This document shows positions 55,070-64,000 of a stretch of DNA of 64,000 nucleotides, one piece after another. This DNA is from Hyphomicrobiales bacterium (GTDB taxonomy: Bacteria > Pseudomonadota > Alphaproteobacteria > Rhizobiales > Rhizobiaceae): NCBI GenBank assembly GCA_900472675.1, contig UCJA01000009.1, positions 170,549 through 234,548 on the forward strand, written 5' to 3'. Under the pieces are notes generated by a model, which made no database searches, was not told the DNA's origin, and was given only the letters and a program-made list of their open reading frames with translations. A program made the translations under genes and the position numbers. Each line of letters starts with the position of its first letter. Positions within the stretch are counted from its first letter, which is position 1.

Positions 55070-55417
55070 GCCGGGGCTCCCATTCACGCCAAAGCAGCGT
55101 GGTGTGCGTTTATAGGTAAACCGGCCCCCCTGCCAGCCAGACGCGCAGGCAATGGTTACCGTCCTTGATCAGTCTCTCTTTATTCGAGCCGGTTTAACCG
55201 AGGCTTGCGCCATCATGTTACAGCAACGGGAAATGCGGAGCGACTTCCTCTTTGCGCCACTTTTCAGGGCGACCTTTCCGCGAAGGGATGCTACGGGCCG
55301 CTATACCGGACCCCTTCGACCGCCGAATCTCTGCGGCGCGTCGTGTTCCAGTTCGGCGCAAGCGAAGCCTCCTACGGTCCTTTTGCCGGGATGAGCCCGA
55401 CCAGAGGAGAATAAGAC
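55070..55417. other. 348-base region between the T1SS exporter start and the 53-aa gene
   Basis: Divergent promoter region. No long open frame with a ribosome binding site. A frame of 96 codons on the minus strand (55301-55591) overlaps the 53-aa gene and lacks support. Confidence 0.5.
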
Positions 55418-55579
55418 ATGGACACCACGACGGATCACATCACAGACCCCTCCGAACAGGCCATCGCGCTTTTTCTGCAGGAGAACGACATGGACAAGCT
55501 GACCGACGTGCTTGTCAACGCGCTCGCCGAAGCGTTCCGGATCATGGACGACGACACGGTCAGCGAGCGTCTTCACTAG
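55418..55579 (+). CDS. Small acidic protein, 53 aa, unknown function
   Basis: Not recognised. Starts MDTTTDHITDPSEQAIALFL and continues QENDMDKLTDVLVNALAEAF, ending RIMDDDTVSERLH. It is soluble, acidic and mostly helical, without signal peptide or TM. A near-perfect Shine-Dalgarno (AGAGGAGA) lies 8 bases before the ATG. It is divergent from the type I secretion genes and 176 bases before the DUF486 gene. The strong ribosome binding site and helical pattern support translation. Possible roles include a secreted-protein accessory or antitoxin-type partner, but there is no direct sign of either. Confidence 0.65.
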   Translation: MDTTTDHITDPSEQAIALFLQENDMDKLTDVLVNALAEAFRIMDDDTVSERLH

Positions 55580-55755
55580 CACGAAGAGCACCGGTTGCAG
55601 TGCTGCCGCGCGACCACAGAGCGTGGCGCGGGCGCAGGGGATACGGAAGTTTGAGGCGCAGGCTTTTCATTTGTCGCGCCTGTCCTATCTGCCGCTCGGA
55701 ATTGCTCCCCATGCCGTTCCACTCCGGAACGACGGCTCCAGACAGGTGTCTTTCC

Positions 55756-56103
55756 ATGGCTTCCTATGCAACGCCCCTCCTCACGGTCGGCCTTCTGATT
55801 CTGTCCAACATTTTCATGACCTTTGCCTGGTACGGGCACCTCAAGTTCGAGGACAAGCCGCTCTACCTCGTCATCATGGTCAGCTGGGGCATCGCGCTGT
55901 TCGAATACTGCGCCCAGGTGCCCGCCAACCGCATTGGCTACGGCTATTTCAACGCCGCGCAGCTGAAGACCATCCAGGAAATCATCACGCTCAGCGTGTT
56001 CGTGATCTTCTCCGTCTTCTATCTCGGCGAAGCCATTCACTGGAAGCAGATCATCGGCTTCGTCTTCATCGGTATCGGCGCCTTCTTCATCTTCACCAAG
56101 TAG
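55756..56103 (+). CDS. DMT-family protein DUF486
   Basis: A 115-aa membrane protein with four TM helices, the half-size DMT form. It has the family signature NIFMTFAWYGHLKFEDKPLY and FEYCAQVPANRIGYGYFNAAQLKTIQE, ending in IIGFVFIGIGAFFIFTK. Function is unknown; half-size DMT proteins probably dimerise. ATG at 55756 follows CAGGTG. The open frame continues upstream to 55252 but the conserved part starts here. It is alone in a 290-base gap before ppiD. Confidence 0.9.
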   Translation: MASYATPLLTVGLLILSNIFMTFAWYGHLKFEDKPLYLVIMVSWGIALFEYCAQVPANRIGYGYFNAAQLKTIQEIITLSVFVIFSVFYLGEAIHWKQIIGFVFIGIGAFFIFTK

Positions 56104-56220
56104 ACGGGGAGCACGTCCCATCTCTCCGCGGGCCGGCGCATCGGTCTACCCGCCGAATCAAGGTACGACCTTGACCTCTGTGCCAACGACGATGTGATCA
56201 GGGCACCGCACCATGCGGGA

Positions 56221-56236
56221 GCCCTGGCGCCAGGGC
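56221..56236. other. 16-base perfect palindrome upstream of ppiD
   Basis: GCCCTGGC-GCCAGGGC with no unpaired centre and no T-run. It lies 118 bases after the DUF486 stop and 158 before ppiD. It could be a weak terminator stem or an operator; no assignment is possible. Confidence 0.3.
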
Positions 56237-56393
56237 TGCAGGCCGCAAAGCCGCCTGGGACGAGGGGATAACGACCTCCCCAGGCATGCCCAAGCTTTTC
56301 CCGAGCTATCGCTTCATTTCCTGCGCGGATTGATTTAGAGACAGTGCCACATCCCGCCCTTTCGGCGGAAGGCTTGCTCGTTAGGTAGTGTCG

Positions 56394-58283
56394 ATGCTTG
56401 ATTCCCTCAGAAACGCCGCCCGCTCCTGGGTTGCGAAGTCCCTGCTTCTGCTTCTGGTCGCGTCCTTCGCGGTCTGGGGCGTGTCCGCGTCGCTTGTTAC
56501 CGGATCGTCAAGCACCGTCATGACGGTCGGCAAACAGGAGATCTCCTCGGAGGAGTTCCGCCTTGCCTACCAGCGCCAGCTTGCCAACCTTGCGCGGCAG
56601 TTCGGCACCCGCCTGACCCCCGACCAGGCGAAAGCCTTCGGCGTAGAAAACGAGGTCTTCCAGCAGCTGGCCGCCGGCGCGGCCCTGGATCAGCTGGCCG
56701 ACGACATGAACCTTGGCCTGTCGCAGGACAAGCTTGCGGCCCTGATTGCCGACGATCCTGCCTTCAAGAGTGTCACCGGCCAGTTCGACCGCGCGCTCTT
56801 TACCTCGCGTCTACGCAATGCCGGCCTTCGCGAGGATGATTATATCCTCGAGCGCAGCAAGGTTGCCGTCCGCAGCCAGGTCGTCGATGCAGTATCTGAC
56901 GGCTTTAAGCCGCCGCAGGTGCTGGTGGATGCCCTCAAGCAGTACCGTGACGAAAGCCGTTCCGTCGATTACCTGCTGCTGTCCAATGCCGTCATCGATC
57001 CGGTCAAAGCACCGGCGGAAGACGTTCTGGCAAAATGGTTCGACGGCGTGAAGAGCCGTTACCGCGCTCCCGAGCAGCGCACCTTCGCCTATGTGAAGCT
57101 GCAGCCGGCCGACCTTGCTGACGCGTCTTCGATCGGCGACGATCAGGTCCAGGCCGAGTATGAGAAGCGCAAGGACAGTTACCGGACCCAGGAAACCCGC
57201 ACCATCGACCAGCTGGCTTTCCCGAACAAGGAAATGGCCGATGCCGCCGCTGCCCAGCTTCGCGAAGGAACCACGACCTTCGATCAGGTGATCGTCGACC
57301 AGGGCAAGAAGCCGCCCGATATTCGCCTCGGTGATTTCTCGCGTGACACCATGCCCGACCAGAAGCTGGCGGAAGCCGCCTTCAAGGTCAGCGCCGCTGG
57401 CGGCACGACTCCGGTTGTTGAAGGCACATTCGGACCGGTGATCCTTCGGGTCAGCAATGTCCGCCCTGAAACGACGCGTTCCTTCGACGAGGTCAAGGAA
57501 GAACTGCGCCAGCAGATGGCTGTATCGGCTGCATCCCAGGAAGTCACCGCCGCCCATGACCAGTTCGAAGAACGTCGCAGCGGCGGCGCCACTCTGGAAG
57601 AAGCGGCAAACCAGCTTCGCCTCAAGGCCGTGACGGTCACCAGCGATTCCTCCGGCCAGGATGAACAGGGCAAGCGCATTGCCGACCTGCCGGCCGCAAC
57701 GGCACTGCTGGCGGAGGTCTTCCGGACCGAGCCGGGCGTTGATGCCCTACCGGTCAACGTCGGCAACGACGGCTATGTCTGGTTCGAACTGCGCAACGTC
57801 ATGCCGGAACGCGACCGGACGCTGCAGGAAGTCCATGACAGGGCCGTAGCCGACTGGACGGCGGAACAGCAGCGCCAGGCGCTGGAAGCCCGGGCCACGG
57901 AACTCAAGGCACGGATCGACAAGGGCGAGACGCTCGAAACCATTGCCGGCGAACTGGGTCTGGCCGTCGAGACCAAGCAGGGCCTGCGGCGCAATGCCGA
58001 AGATCCGATCTTCGGCACCGAGGCGACCTCCGCAAGCTTTGCTGGTCCTGTCGGCCTCACCGGGACGGTGATCGGCGCGGATGGCGAAAGCCGCCTGCTC
58101 TTCAAGGTTACCGCTGTCGATCAGGCAACACCCGACGCACTGGCGGGCGACGAGCAGCTGCAGCGTATGGCGCAATCGGCCGGCGACGACATGCTGGATC
58201 AGATGGTCAACAGCCTGAAGAATAGCTACGGCGTCACCATCAACCAGTCCGTCGTGAACCAGTCGACCCAGTCCACCCAGTAA
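56394..58283 (+). CDS. ppiD: Periplasmic folding chaperone / peptidyl-prolyl isomerase PpiD-like
   Basis: A 629-aa inner-membrane-anchored protein with a single N-terminal TM helix (residues ~15-36, [20 protein letters not shown]) and a long periplasmic part: SurA_N-like region (~40-190), then a parvulin-type domain (~245-350, with [19 protein letters not shown] and ADGTTTFDQ-type segments), and C-terminal SurA-like repeats. Assists folding of proteins leaving the Sec translocon. Start at 56394 ([15 protein letters not shown]); a GTG two codons earlier is also possible. It is followed 19 bases later by trpD, so ppiD-trpD-trpC-moaC-moeA may be one transcript. Confidence 0.9.
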   Translation: MLDSLRNAARSWVAKSLLLLLVASFAVWGVSASLVTGSSSTVMTVGKQEISSEEFRLAYQRQLANLARQFGTRLTPDQAKAFGVENEVFQQLAAGAALDQLADDMNLGLSQDKLAALIADDPAFKSVTGQFDRALFTSRLRNAGLREDDYILERSKVAVRSQVVDAVSDGFKPPQVLVDALKQYRDESRSVDYLLLSNAVIDPVKAPAEDVLAKWFDGVKSRYRAPEQRTFAYVKLQPADLADASSIGDDQVQAEYEKRKDSYRTQETRTIDQLAFPNKEMADAAAAQLREGTTTFDQVIVDQGKKPPDIRLGDFSRDTMPDQKLAEAAFKVSAAGGTTPVVEGTFGPVILRVSNVRPETTRSFDEVKEELRQQMAVSAASQEVTAAHDQFEERRSGGATLEEAANQLRLKAVTVTSDSSGQDEQGKRIADLPAATALLAEVFRTEPGVDALPVNVGNDGYVWFELRNVMPERDRTLQEVHDRAVADWTAEQQRQALEARATELKARIDKGETLETIAGELGLAVETKQGLRRNAEDPIFGTEATSASFAGPVGLTGTVIGADGESRLLFKVTAVDQATPDALAGDEQLQRMAQSAGDDMLDQMVNSLKNSYGVTINQSVVNQSTQSTQ

Positions 58284-58302
58284 GCCATCAGACGAGGCGC
58301 CC

Positions 58303-59319
58303 ATGCCCGATTTGAAACCTCTCATCGCCAAGGTCGCGAATGGCCAGAGCCTGGATGTGCAGGAGGCCCGCGAGGCCTTCGACATCCTCATGTCGGGAGA
58401 GGCGACGCCATCGCAGATCGGTGCTTTCCTCATGGCCCTGCGGGTGCGCGGGGAAACCGTTGCCGAGATCACCGGTGCGGTCGCAACCATGCGTGCCAAG
58501 ATGCTTCCCGTCACGGCGCCGGCTGATGCCATGGATATCGTCGGCACAGGCGGGGATGGTGCCGGCACCTACAATATCTCGACGCTGGCCTCCATCATCG
58601 TGGCCGGCGCAGGCGTGCCCGTCGCCAAGCATGGCAATCGCGCCCTCAGCTCCAAATCCGGAACGGCTGACGCCTTGTCGGCGCTCGGTGTCAACCTGGA
58701 AATCGGCCCGGACAAGATCGCCCGCTGCATCGCCGAGGCCGGCATCGGCTTTATGTTCGCTTCGATGCACCACGCCGCCATGCGCCATGTCGGGCCAAGC
58801 CGGGTTGAGCTTGGAACTCGCACGATCTTCAACCTCCTCGGCCCCCTGTCCAACCCGGCAAGCGCCAGACGCCAGCTTCTGGGCGTCTTTGCGCCGAAAT
58901 GGCTGCAGCCGCTTGCCGAAGTGTTGCGCGATCTGGGTTCCGAAACCGTCTGGGTCGTGCATGGAGACGGCCTCGACGAGATCACCACCACCGGGATCAC
59001 CCAGGTAACTGCGCTGGAGGACGGCAAGATCCGCTCCTTCGAGCTTGCGCCGAAGGATTTCGGCGTGCAGCCAGCGACCCTTGCGGACCTTAAGGGTGGT
59101 GACGGACTGGCGAATGCCGCCGCCTTGCGGGCCGTGCTTGGCGGTGCCCGCAATGCCTACCGCGACATTTCCCTTTGCAATGCTGCGGCCTCCCTGGTCA
59201 TCGCCGGCAAGGCGGAAACCATTGCAGCCGGCATGACCATGGCAACGCTTTCCCTGGAGAGTGGCCAGGCTGCAGCCGCACTGGATCGGCTGGTCGCCGT
59301 ATCGAATCACAAGGACTGA
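58303..59319 (+). CDS. trpD: Anthranilate phosphoribosyltransferase
   Basis: Second step of tryptophan synthesis: anthranilate + PRPP to phosphoribosylanthranilate. The 338-aa protein has the PRPP-binding [17 protein letters not shown], the [17 protein letters not shown] segment and [32 protein letters not shown] for anthranilate. Length matches the family. It is separated from trpC by only three bases. The genes for the first step (trpE) are not here, which is normal in rhizobia, where trpE is separate with its own leader-type control. Confidence 0.97.
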   Translation: MPDLKPLIAKVANGQSLDVQEAREAFDILMSGEATPSQIGAFLMALRVRGETVAEITGAVATMRAKMLPVTAPADAMDIVGTGGDGAGTYNISTLASIIVAGAGVPVAKHGNRALSSKSGTADALSALGVNLEIGPDKIARCIAEAGIGFMFASMHHAAMRHVGPSRVELGTRTIFNLLGPLSNPASARRQLLGVFAPKWLQPLAEVLRDLGSETVWVVHGDGLDEITTTGITQVTALEDGKIRSFELAPKDFGVQPATLADLKGGDGLANAAALRAVLGGARNAYRDISLCNAAASLVIAGKAETIAAGMTMATLSLESGQAAAALDRLVAVSNHKD

Positions 59320-59322
59320 GCC

Positions 59323-60138
59323 ATGACGGACATCCTCAGGAAGATCGAAGCCTACAAGCGCGAGGAGATCGCAGCGGCAAAGGCGAGCGTTCCACTGGCC
59401 GAACTGAAGGCGAAGATCGCCGATCAGTCGCCACCGCGGGGCTTTTTCAAGGCCTTGCAGGCAAAGCGTGACGCAGGAGCCTTCGGCTTGATCGCCGAGA
59501 TCAAGAAGGCTAGCCCTTCCAAGGGCCTGATCCGCGAAGATTTCGATCCGCCGGCGCTTGCCGCGGCCTATCAGGCGGGCGGCGCCACATGCCTCTCTGT
59601 CCTGACTGACGGCCCGAGCTTCCAGGGCGCACCGGAATTCCTGACTGCTGCGCGCGAGGTCTGCTCGCTGCCCGCCCTGCGCAAGGATTTCATGTTCGAG
59701 CCGTACCAAGTCTATGAAGCCCGCGCCTGGGGTGCCGATTGCATCCTGCTGATCATGGCTTCGCTGTCCGATGACGAAGCCCGCGAGCTCTATGAAGTGG
59801 CAGCCGAGCTTGGCATGGACGTGCTTGTGGAAGTTCATGACGCTGCGGAGATGGAACGGGCGCTGAAACTCCCCTCGCCTCTGATCGGCGTCAACAACCG
59901 CAATCTGCGCACCTTTGAGCTGGACCTTGCCACCAGCGAGGAACTGGCGCCGATGGCAGGCGACGATCGCCTGCTGGTCGGCGAAAGCGGCATCTTCACC
60001 CATGCGGATTGCCAGCGGCTGACCAAGGTCGGGATCAACACATTCCTGGTTGGTGAAAGCCTGATGCGCAAGGACGATGTGGCCGCAGCCACGCGCCTTC
60101 TGCTGACCGGTCAGGATATAGCCGTGGCGGCCGAATGA
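59323..60138 (+). CDS. trpC: Indole-3-glycerol phosphate synthase
   Basis: Forms indole-glycerol phosphate from CdRP. The 271-aa TIM barrel shows the signature [20 protein letters not shown], then the [63 protein letters not shown] and [13 protein letters not shown] motifs, with the catalytic Lys and Glu in the first and middle ones. It is the monofunctional form (no fused TrpF). It overlaps moaC by four bases (ATGA). Confidence 0.97.
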   Translation: MTDILRKIEAYKREEIAAAKASVPLAELKAKIADQSPPRGFFKALQAKRDAGAFGLIAEIKKASPSKGLIREDFDPPALAAAYQAGGATCLSVLTDGPSFQGAPEFLTAAREVCSLPALRKDFMFEPYQVYEARAWGADCILLIMASLSDDEARELYEVAAELGMDVLVEVHDAAEMERALKLPSPLIGVNNRNLRTFELDLATSEELAPMAGDDRLLVGESGIFTHADCQRLTKVGINTFLVGESLMRKDDVAAATRLLLTGQDIAVAAE

Positions 60139-60617
60139 TGAGCAACCTGACCCATATCGACCGCGACGGGCAAGCTCATATGGTAGATGTCGGCGACAAG
60201 GCCGACACCACACGCTCTGCGACAGCGGAAAGCTATGTCCGCATGCTGCCCGAAACGCTGGCCCTGATCCGCAGCGGCGACGCCAAGAAGGGCGATGTGA
60301 TCGGCACAGCTCGCCTGGCCGGCATAATGGCCGCCAAGAAGACCTCCGAGTTGATCCCGCTCTGCCACCCCCTGATGTTGAACAAGGTGAGCGTCGAGAT
60401 TGTCGAAGATGACAGCCTGCCCGGGCTTCGCATCACCGCGACCGCCAGGGTGACCGGCAAGACAGGCGTCGAGATGGAAGCGCTGACCGCCGTGTCGGTC
60501 GCCTGCCTCACCATCTACGATATGGCGAAGGCCGTTGATCGCGGCATGGAAATCGGCGGCATCCGCCTCATCGAAAAGATCGGCGGCAAGTCGGGTCACT
60601 ACCGGGCGGAGCCTTGA
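60135..60617 (+). CDS. moaC: Cyclic pyranopterin monophosphate synthase MoaC
   Basis: Converts the MoaA product to cyclic pyranopterin monophosphate in molybdenum-cofactor synthesis. The 160-aa protein has [35 protein letters not shown] region, [16 protein letters not shown] (catalytic region), and [20 protein letters not shown]. It overlaps trpC by four bases and is followed by moeA two bases after its stop. The pairing of trpC with moaC-moeA is typical of alphaproteobacteria. Confidence 0.97.
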   Translation: MMSNLTHIDRDGQAHMVDVGDKADTTRSATAESYVRMLPETLALIRSGDAKKGDVIGTARLAGIMAAKKTSELIPLCHPLMLNKVSVEIVEDDSLPGLRITATARVTGKTGVEMEALTAVSVACLTIYDMAKAVDRGMEIGGIRLIEKIGGKSGHYRAEP

Positions 60618-60619
60618 TC

Positions 60620-61840
60620 ATGGCACTTCTGCCCGTTGCCGACGCCAAAAACCGCCTGCTGGAAAATGCCCAAACCATCGCGGACACCGAAACGGTCCCT
60701 CTGGGTGAGGCCGGCGGGCGAGTGCTGGCAGCGGATCTGCCGGCAAAGCTCACCCAGCCACCTTTTGATGCCTCGGCCATGGACGGATACGCACTGAAAA
60801 CCGCCGACGCGCAAGAACTCGGGTCCGAGCTGCGGGTGGTGGGTAGCTCTGCCGCCGGCCACGCCTTTGAGGGCCGGGTCGGTCCGGGCGAGACGGTGCG
60901 CATCTTCACGGGGGCGCCTATGCCTGAAGGGGCAGATTCGGTGCTGATCCAGGAAGACGCCGAGCGGCTTGACGACGACCGCATCCGCACCAAGTTCCAG
61001 GTGACGATCGGCCGGCATGTTCGTCCGCGCGGTCAGGACTTCCGCGAAGGCGAAGCGGTAATCTCTGCGGGCACCCTTCTCGACTTTTCGCATCTGACCG
61101 TGGCCGCGGCCATGAACCACCCGACACTGACCGTCTACCGCCGCCCGCGCGTGGCGATCCTGGCGACCGGCGACGAACTCGTGCCGCCGGGCTCATCCCC
61201 CGGCCCGGCGCAGATTATCGCCTCGAATACCGTTGGCGTTGCCGCACTGGTGCGGGAGAACGGCGGCGAGGTCATCGATCTGGGGATCGTCGGTGACCGC
61301 GCAGCGGATATCACCGCGGCCATCGAGCAGGCTAAATCCGTCAGTGCCGATATCCTGGTGACGCTCGGCGGCGCTTCCGTCGGCGATCATGACCTCGTGC
61401 AGTCGACCCTGAAGGCATCCGGCATGCAGCTGGATTTCTGGCGCATCGCCATGCGACCCGGCAAGCCGCTGATGGTGGGCACGCTGGGTGACATGCAGGT
61501 GCTGGGCCTGCCCGGCAATCCGGTCGCAAGCCTTGTCACCAGCATGCTGTTCCTCGAGCCGCTGCTGCGCATCCTGGCCCACCTGCCGGAAAGCCGCCGG
61601 GAAACGGAAGCCCTGTCCGCAGGGCCGCTGCCCGCCAACGACCATCGCCAGGACTACCTGCGCGCCAGACTTTGGCGCGGCGAGGACGGCCGCCTGGTGG
61701 CCGAGCCCTTCGACAAGCAGGATTCGTCGATGATGAAGGTGTTTTCCCAGGCGGATGGCCTGATCATCCGGCCGCCGCACGCACCCACCCTGGCGGCAGG
61801 CGCACCCTGCCCCGTCCTGCTGATCCGCCCCTTATCCTGA
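60620..61840 (+). CDS. moeA: Molybdopterin molybdenumtransferase MoeA
   Basis: Inserts molybdenum into molybdopterin-AMP. The 406-aa protein has QPPFDASAMDGYAL, the RIFTGAPMPEGAD region, HLTVAAAMNHPTLTVYRRPR, the nucleotide-binding-like ILATGDELVPPGSSP and TLGGASVGDHDLVQ. The ATG at 60620 follows GGAG; a TTG at 60614 is an earlier possibility. In many rhizobia lexA follows moeA, but here a photolyase-like gene does. No lexA is seen in the window. Confidence 0.95.
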   Translation: MALLPVADAKNRLLENAQTIADTETVPLGEAGGRVLAADLPAKLTQPPFDASAMDGYALKTADAQELGSELRVVGSSAAGHAFEGRVGPGETVRIFTGAPMPEGADSVLIQEDAERLDDDRIRTKFQVTIGRHVRPRGQDFREGEAVISAGTLLDFSHLTVAAAMNHPTLTVYRRPRVAILATGDELVPPGSSPGPAQIIASNTVGVAALVRENGGEVIDLGIVGDRAADITAAIEQAKSVSADILVTLGGASVGDHDLVQSTLKASGMQLDFWRIAMRPGKPLMVGTLGDMQVLGLPGNPVASLVTSMLFLEPLLRILAHLPESRRETEALSAGPLPANDHRQDYLRARLWRGEDGRLVAEPFDKQDSSMMKVFSQADGLIIRPPHAPTLAAGAPCPVLLIRPLS

Positions 61841-61939
61841 GGCCCGCGATCCGATCGTCGCATCACATCCCTGTGCCGCGGCGTGATCCGGGCGGAGCCG
61901 ACCCGCGTATCGGTTGGTAAAAATCACCCGGAGAAGACC

Positions 61940-63391
61940 TTGCCTGCAGAACAGACATCCCCCGCAATCCTTTGGTTCCGCAAGGATCTCCGGCTCGACG
62001 ACAACCAGGCCCTGCACGCGGCAATAGACCAGGGCGGCCCTGTTATCCCCGTTTATATCCGTGAGCCGCAGGCACCCAACGTCGGCCCGCTGGGAGCCGC
62101 GCAGGAGTGGTGGCTGCATCACTCCCTAACGGCGCTGCGGGCCTCGCTGCGCAAGCTGGGCAGCGACCTCGTTCTACTCAGTGGAGCGCCTGCCGAAGTC
62201 CTGGCTGATCTGGCCCACACGACTGGGGCGAGTACCGTCTTCATTAACCGGGCCTACGAGCGGGACACCATCGACCGGGAGATCCGCTCCGAGATCGAGA
62301 CACATGGGCTCCACCTCTCCGCCTTCCACGGCAAGCTGCTGCAGACGCCGGGCCGTGTCCGCACCGGATCGGGCGGCCCCTTCAAGGTCTTCACGCCCTT
62401 CTGGAACGCCATGCAGAAGCTCGGCGAACCCCATGAACCGCTGGACGCGCCAGCGAGCATCCCTGCTCCGCAGAACTTTCCGAAAGGAGAGACGCTCGAA
62501 AGCTGGGATCTTCTCCCCGTAACGCCCGACTGGGCTGTCGATTTTCACCACTACTGGACGCCGGGCGAACAGGGCGCGACGGAAAAACTGGAAAGCTTCA
62601 TTGATCGGGAGCTACACGACTACAAGCGGGGCCGCGATCTGCCAGCCATCGATGCCACCTCGAACCTCTCCGCGCACCTAGCGCATGGCGAGATCACGCC
62701 CGCGAGGCTGTGGCATGCCACCCGCGGACTGCCTCCCAAGGCGGCGGAAAATGTCGGCCATTTCCGTCGGGAGCTCGCCTGGCGAGACTTCTGCTACAGC
62801 CTGCTTGCCGAACAGCCGCGCCTGGACGAGGAGAACTGGGACCACAAGTTCGACGGCATGGAATGGCAGTACGATAAGGCTGAGTTCACGGCCTGGACCA
62901 GGGGGCAGACCGGCTATCCGATCGTCGACGCGGGCATGCGCCAGCTCTGGAAATATGGCTTCATGCACAACCGAGTGCGAATGATCACCGCCTCTTTCCT
63001 GATCAAGGACCTGATGATCGACTGGCGAAAGGGCGAGAAATGGTTTCGCGACGCGCTGGTCGATGCCGACCCGGCCAATAACGCCGGCAACTGGCAGTGG
63101 GTCGCCGGATCCGGTGCCGACGCCTCGCCCTTCTTCCGCATTTTCAATCCGATTCTCCAGGGCGAGAAATTTGATTCCGACGGCGATTACGTCCGCGAGC
63201 ACGTGCCCGAACTGGCGAAGCTCGGCAACAAATACATCCATCGACCTTTCGACGCCCCGGACCATGTGTTGAAAGAAGCCGGCATCGAGCTTGGCAAGAC
63301 CTATCCGAAGCCCATCATCGACCACGGCTTCGCACGCGACCGCGCCCTCGCCGCCTACCGCGCCCTGCGCGGTGCGGCGGAAGAGGGCTGA
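61940..63391 (+). CDS. phrB: Deoxyribodipyrimidine photolyase
   Basis: FAD-dependent, light-driven repair of cyclobutane pyrimidine dimers. The 483-aa protein has the N-terminal antenna-binding alpha/beta domain (SPAILWFRKDLRLDDNQALH) and the C-terminal FAD domain with SNLSAHLAHGEITPARLWH, ELAWRDFCYSLL, NWDHKFDGMEWQYDKAEFTAW, GYPIVDAGMRQLWKYGFMHN RVRM-type motifs and LVDADPANNAGNWQWVAGSGADASPFFRIF, typical of class I CPD photolyases. I prefer the TTG at 61940 because GGAGAAG lies 7 bases upstream; a GTG at 61883 gives 19 more residues. Its 3' end overlaps the convergent citrate-synthase-like gene by 37 bases. Confidence 0.93.
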   Translation: MPAEQTSPAILWFRKDLRLDDNQALHAAIDQGGPVIPVYIREPQAPNVGPLGAAQEWWLHHSLTALRASLRKLGSDLVLLSGAPAEVLADLAHTTGASTVFINRAYERDTIDREIRSEIETHGLHLSAFHGKLLQTPGRVRTGSGGPFKVFTPFWNAMQKLGEPHEPLDAPASIPAPQNFPKGETLESWDLLPVTPDWAVDFHHYWTPGEQGATEKLESFIDRELHDYKRGRDLPAIDATSNLSAHLAHGEITPARLWHATRGLPPKAAENVGHFRRELAWRDFCYSLLAEQPRLDEENWDHKFDGMEWQYDKAEFTAWTRGQTGYPIVDAGMRQLWKYGFMHNRVRMITASFLIKDLMIDWRKGEKWFRDALVDADPANNAGNWQWVAGSGADASPFFRIFNPILQGEKFDSDGDYVREHVPELAKLGNKYIHRPFDAPDHVLKEAGIELGKTYPKPIIDHGFARDRALAAYRALRGAAEEG

Positions 63392-64000
63392 TCGTCCTGA
63401 ACCGTGCCCGGCTCCCCATACCGGGCGCGGGGACGTATCATCTCGCCGCTGGCGACCTGCTCCATGGCATGCGCTAGCCACCCGGCAGTCCGCGCGAGCG
63501 CAAACATGGCAAGCGGCGCCTCCTGCGGAAGCTCGAACCGGGCGGCAAGTGCAGCAAGCGCGAAATCGAGGTTGGCGGGTTCGCCCAGCAACTCCTCCCC
63601 GGCTGCGGCCAGTTCCGCATGCAGCGGCAACACGTCGAAGCTTGCAAGGATCGCCTTTGCACGGGGATCGCCATCCGGGTAGAGCATATGCCCGAACGGA
63701 CGAACCGAACCGGCGGACGATAGCACGTCTCGGATCGCCTCCCGCACGCCCACCTGCTCTGCCCTTTCGACCAGCCGATTGACCGAAAGCCAGGCGCCGC
63801 CATGTCGTGGTCCCGTCAGTGTCGCAAGACCCGAGAGCACCGCCGCCGAAAGTGCCGCGCCGGATGAAGCCGTCACCCGTGCCGCGAAGGCAGAGACATT
63901 CAACTCGTGCTCGGCTGCCAAGACCAGCACCAGACGAATGGGGTCCGCGGCCTCCGGCCGCTGCCAGCCTAACGCCAGGCGCTCGTGCAGCGGCAGGTGC
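63355..64000 (-). CDS. Citrate synthase family protein (C-terminal part, runs off right edge)
   Basis: About 215 C-terminal residues of a citrate-synthase-fold protein; the 5' end lies beyond base 64000. The diagnostic block is FGHMLYPDGDPRAKAI, matching FGH(xx)Y-x-DGDPR of citrate synthases, preceded by AEHELNVSAFAARVTASSGAAL-type and GPRHGGAW segments that match the HE-x-N-S and GPLHGGAN motifs with the catalytic-type histidines. Without the N-terminus I cannot tell whether it is a housekeeping GltA or an accessory (HTH-linked or 2-methylcitrate-type) form; the loosened GPLHGGA motif (GPRHGGA) and short C-terminus favour an accessory member. Its last 37 bases overlap phrB on the other strand. 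Confidence 0.85.
   Translation of the reverse strand, partial: HLPLHERLALGWQRPEAADPIRLVLVLAAEHELNVSAFAARVTASSGAALSAAVLSGLATLTGPRHGGAWLSVNRLVERAEQVGVREAIRDVLSSAGSVRPFGHMLYPDGDPRAKAILASFDVLPLHAELAAAGEELLGEPANLDFALAALAARFELPQEAPLAMFALARTAGWLAHAMEQVASGEMIRPRARYGEPGTVQDDQPSSAAPRRAR

Noticed and set aside
55301..55591. 96-codon minus-strand frame near the T1SS genes
   Set aside because: Overlaps the 53-aa plus-strand gene, which has a near-perfect ribosome binding site; the minus frame has none.
58288..60213. 641-codon minus-strand frame opposite trpD-trpC
   Set aside because: Shadow of two overlapping well-identified genes.

Overview
The window looks like a chromosomal segment of an alphaproteobacterium of the Rhizobiaceae (Rhizobium/Agrobacterium type). 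The evidence is high GC content, rhizobial gene order (recG-sdhE-mfd; glnB-glnA; uvrA-ssb-marC-gyrA-coaD-cyclophilins-queA-tgt; rlpA-dac-tmk-holB-metG-tatD; ppiD-trpD-trpC-moaC-moeA), an alphaproteobacterial LexA box (GAAC-N7-GAAC) and an intergenic palindromic repeat I recognise from rhizobial genomes. I see no prophage, insertion sequence, integron or CRISPR array. Most of the window is core genome with a few accessory insertions.

Layout. 1-5.2 kb: DNA repair (recG partial, mfd) flanking the flavinylation factor sdhE. 5.2-8.7 kb: EamA transporter, DsbA-like FrnE oxidoreductase and a peptide-type solute-binding protein. 9-10 kb: IalB-like secreted protein and hspQ, sharing a bidirectional terminator. 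10.2-12.1 kb: glnB-glnA nitrogen operon behind a clear sigma-54 promoter. 12.4-17.6 kb: nnr, a DUF72 protein and uvrA. 17.6-24.2 kb: SOS box between uvrA and ssb, HPP/CBS protein, marC, gyrA and three tiny single-TM protein genes on the minus strand. 24.2-28.2 kb: coaD, two tandem cyclophilins and the queuosine genes queA-tgt. 28.2-33 kb: MFS, J-domain, GNAT, acyltransferase and XRE genes. 32.9-36 kb: a ProVWX-type betaine/choline ABC operon. 36.5-39.2 kb: a 56-aa membrane protein, MFS with a divergent DeoR regulator, and a VOC protein. 39.4-46.9 kb: a long minus-strand run rlpA-dac-tmk-holB-metG-tatD-MBL. 47.3-49.8 kb: chemoreceptor and tRNA-Ser(UGA). 49.8-52 kb: LysR regulator divergent from an unknown gene and an NAD(P)-binding protein. 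52-55.6 kb: type I secretion pair (HlyD-like, PrtD-like) with a divergent 53-aa gene. 55.8-61.8 kb: DUF486, ppiD, trpDC, moaC, moeA. 61.9-64 kb: photolyase overlapping a convergent citrate-synthase-family gene cut by the right edge.

How the genes relate. DNA-damage functions recur (recG, mfd, uvrA, ssb, photolyase), with one strong LexA box and one weaker candidate beside the tiny-membrane-protein genes. That second site is the most interesting lead here, because other alphaproteobacteria use tiny SOS-induced membrane proteins as division inhibitors. Two enzymes carry unexpected active or metal site changes: Tgt has lost three of its four usual zinc ligands, and the DacF-like carboxypeptidase has GAG in place of the KTG box. 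Many start sites were moved inward from the longest open frame using Shine-Dalgarno position and family N-termini. All functional calls are from reading the sequence; no database search was run.
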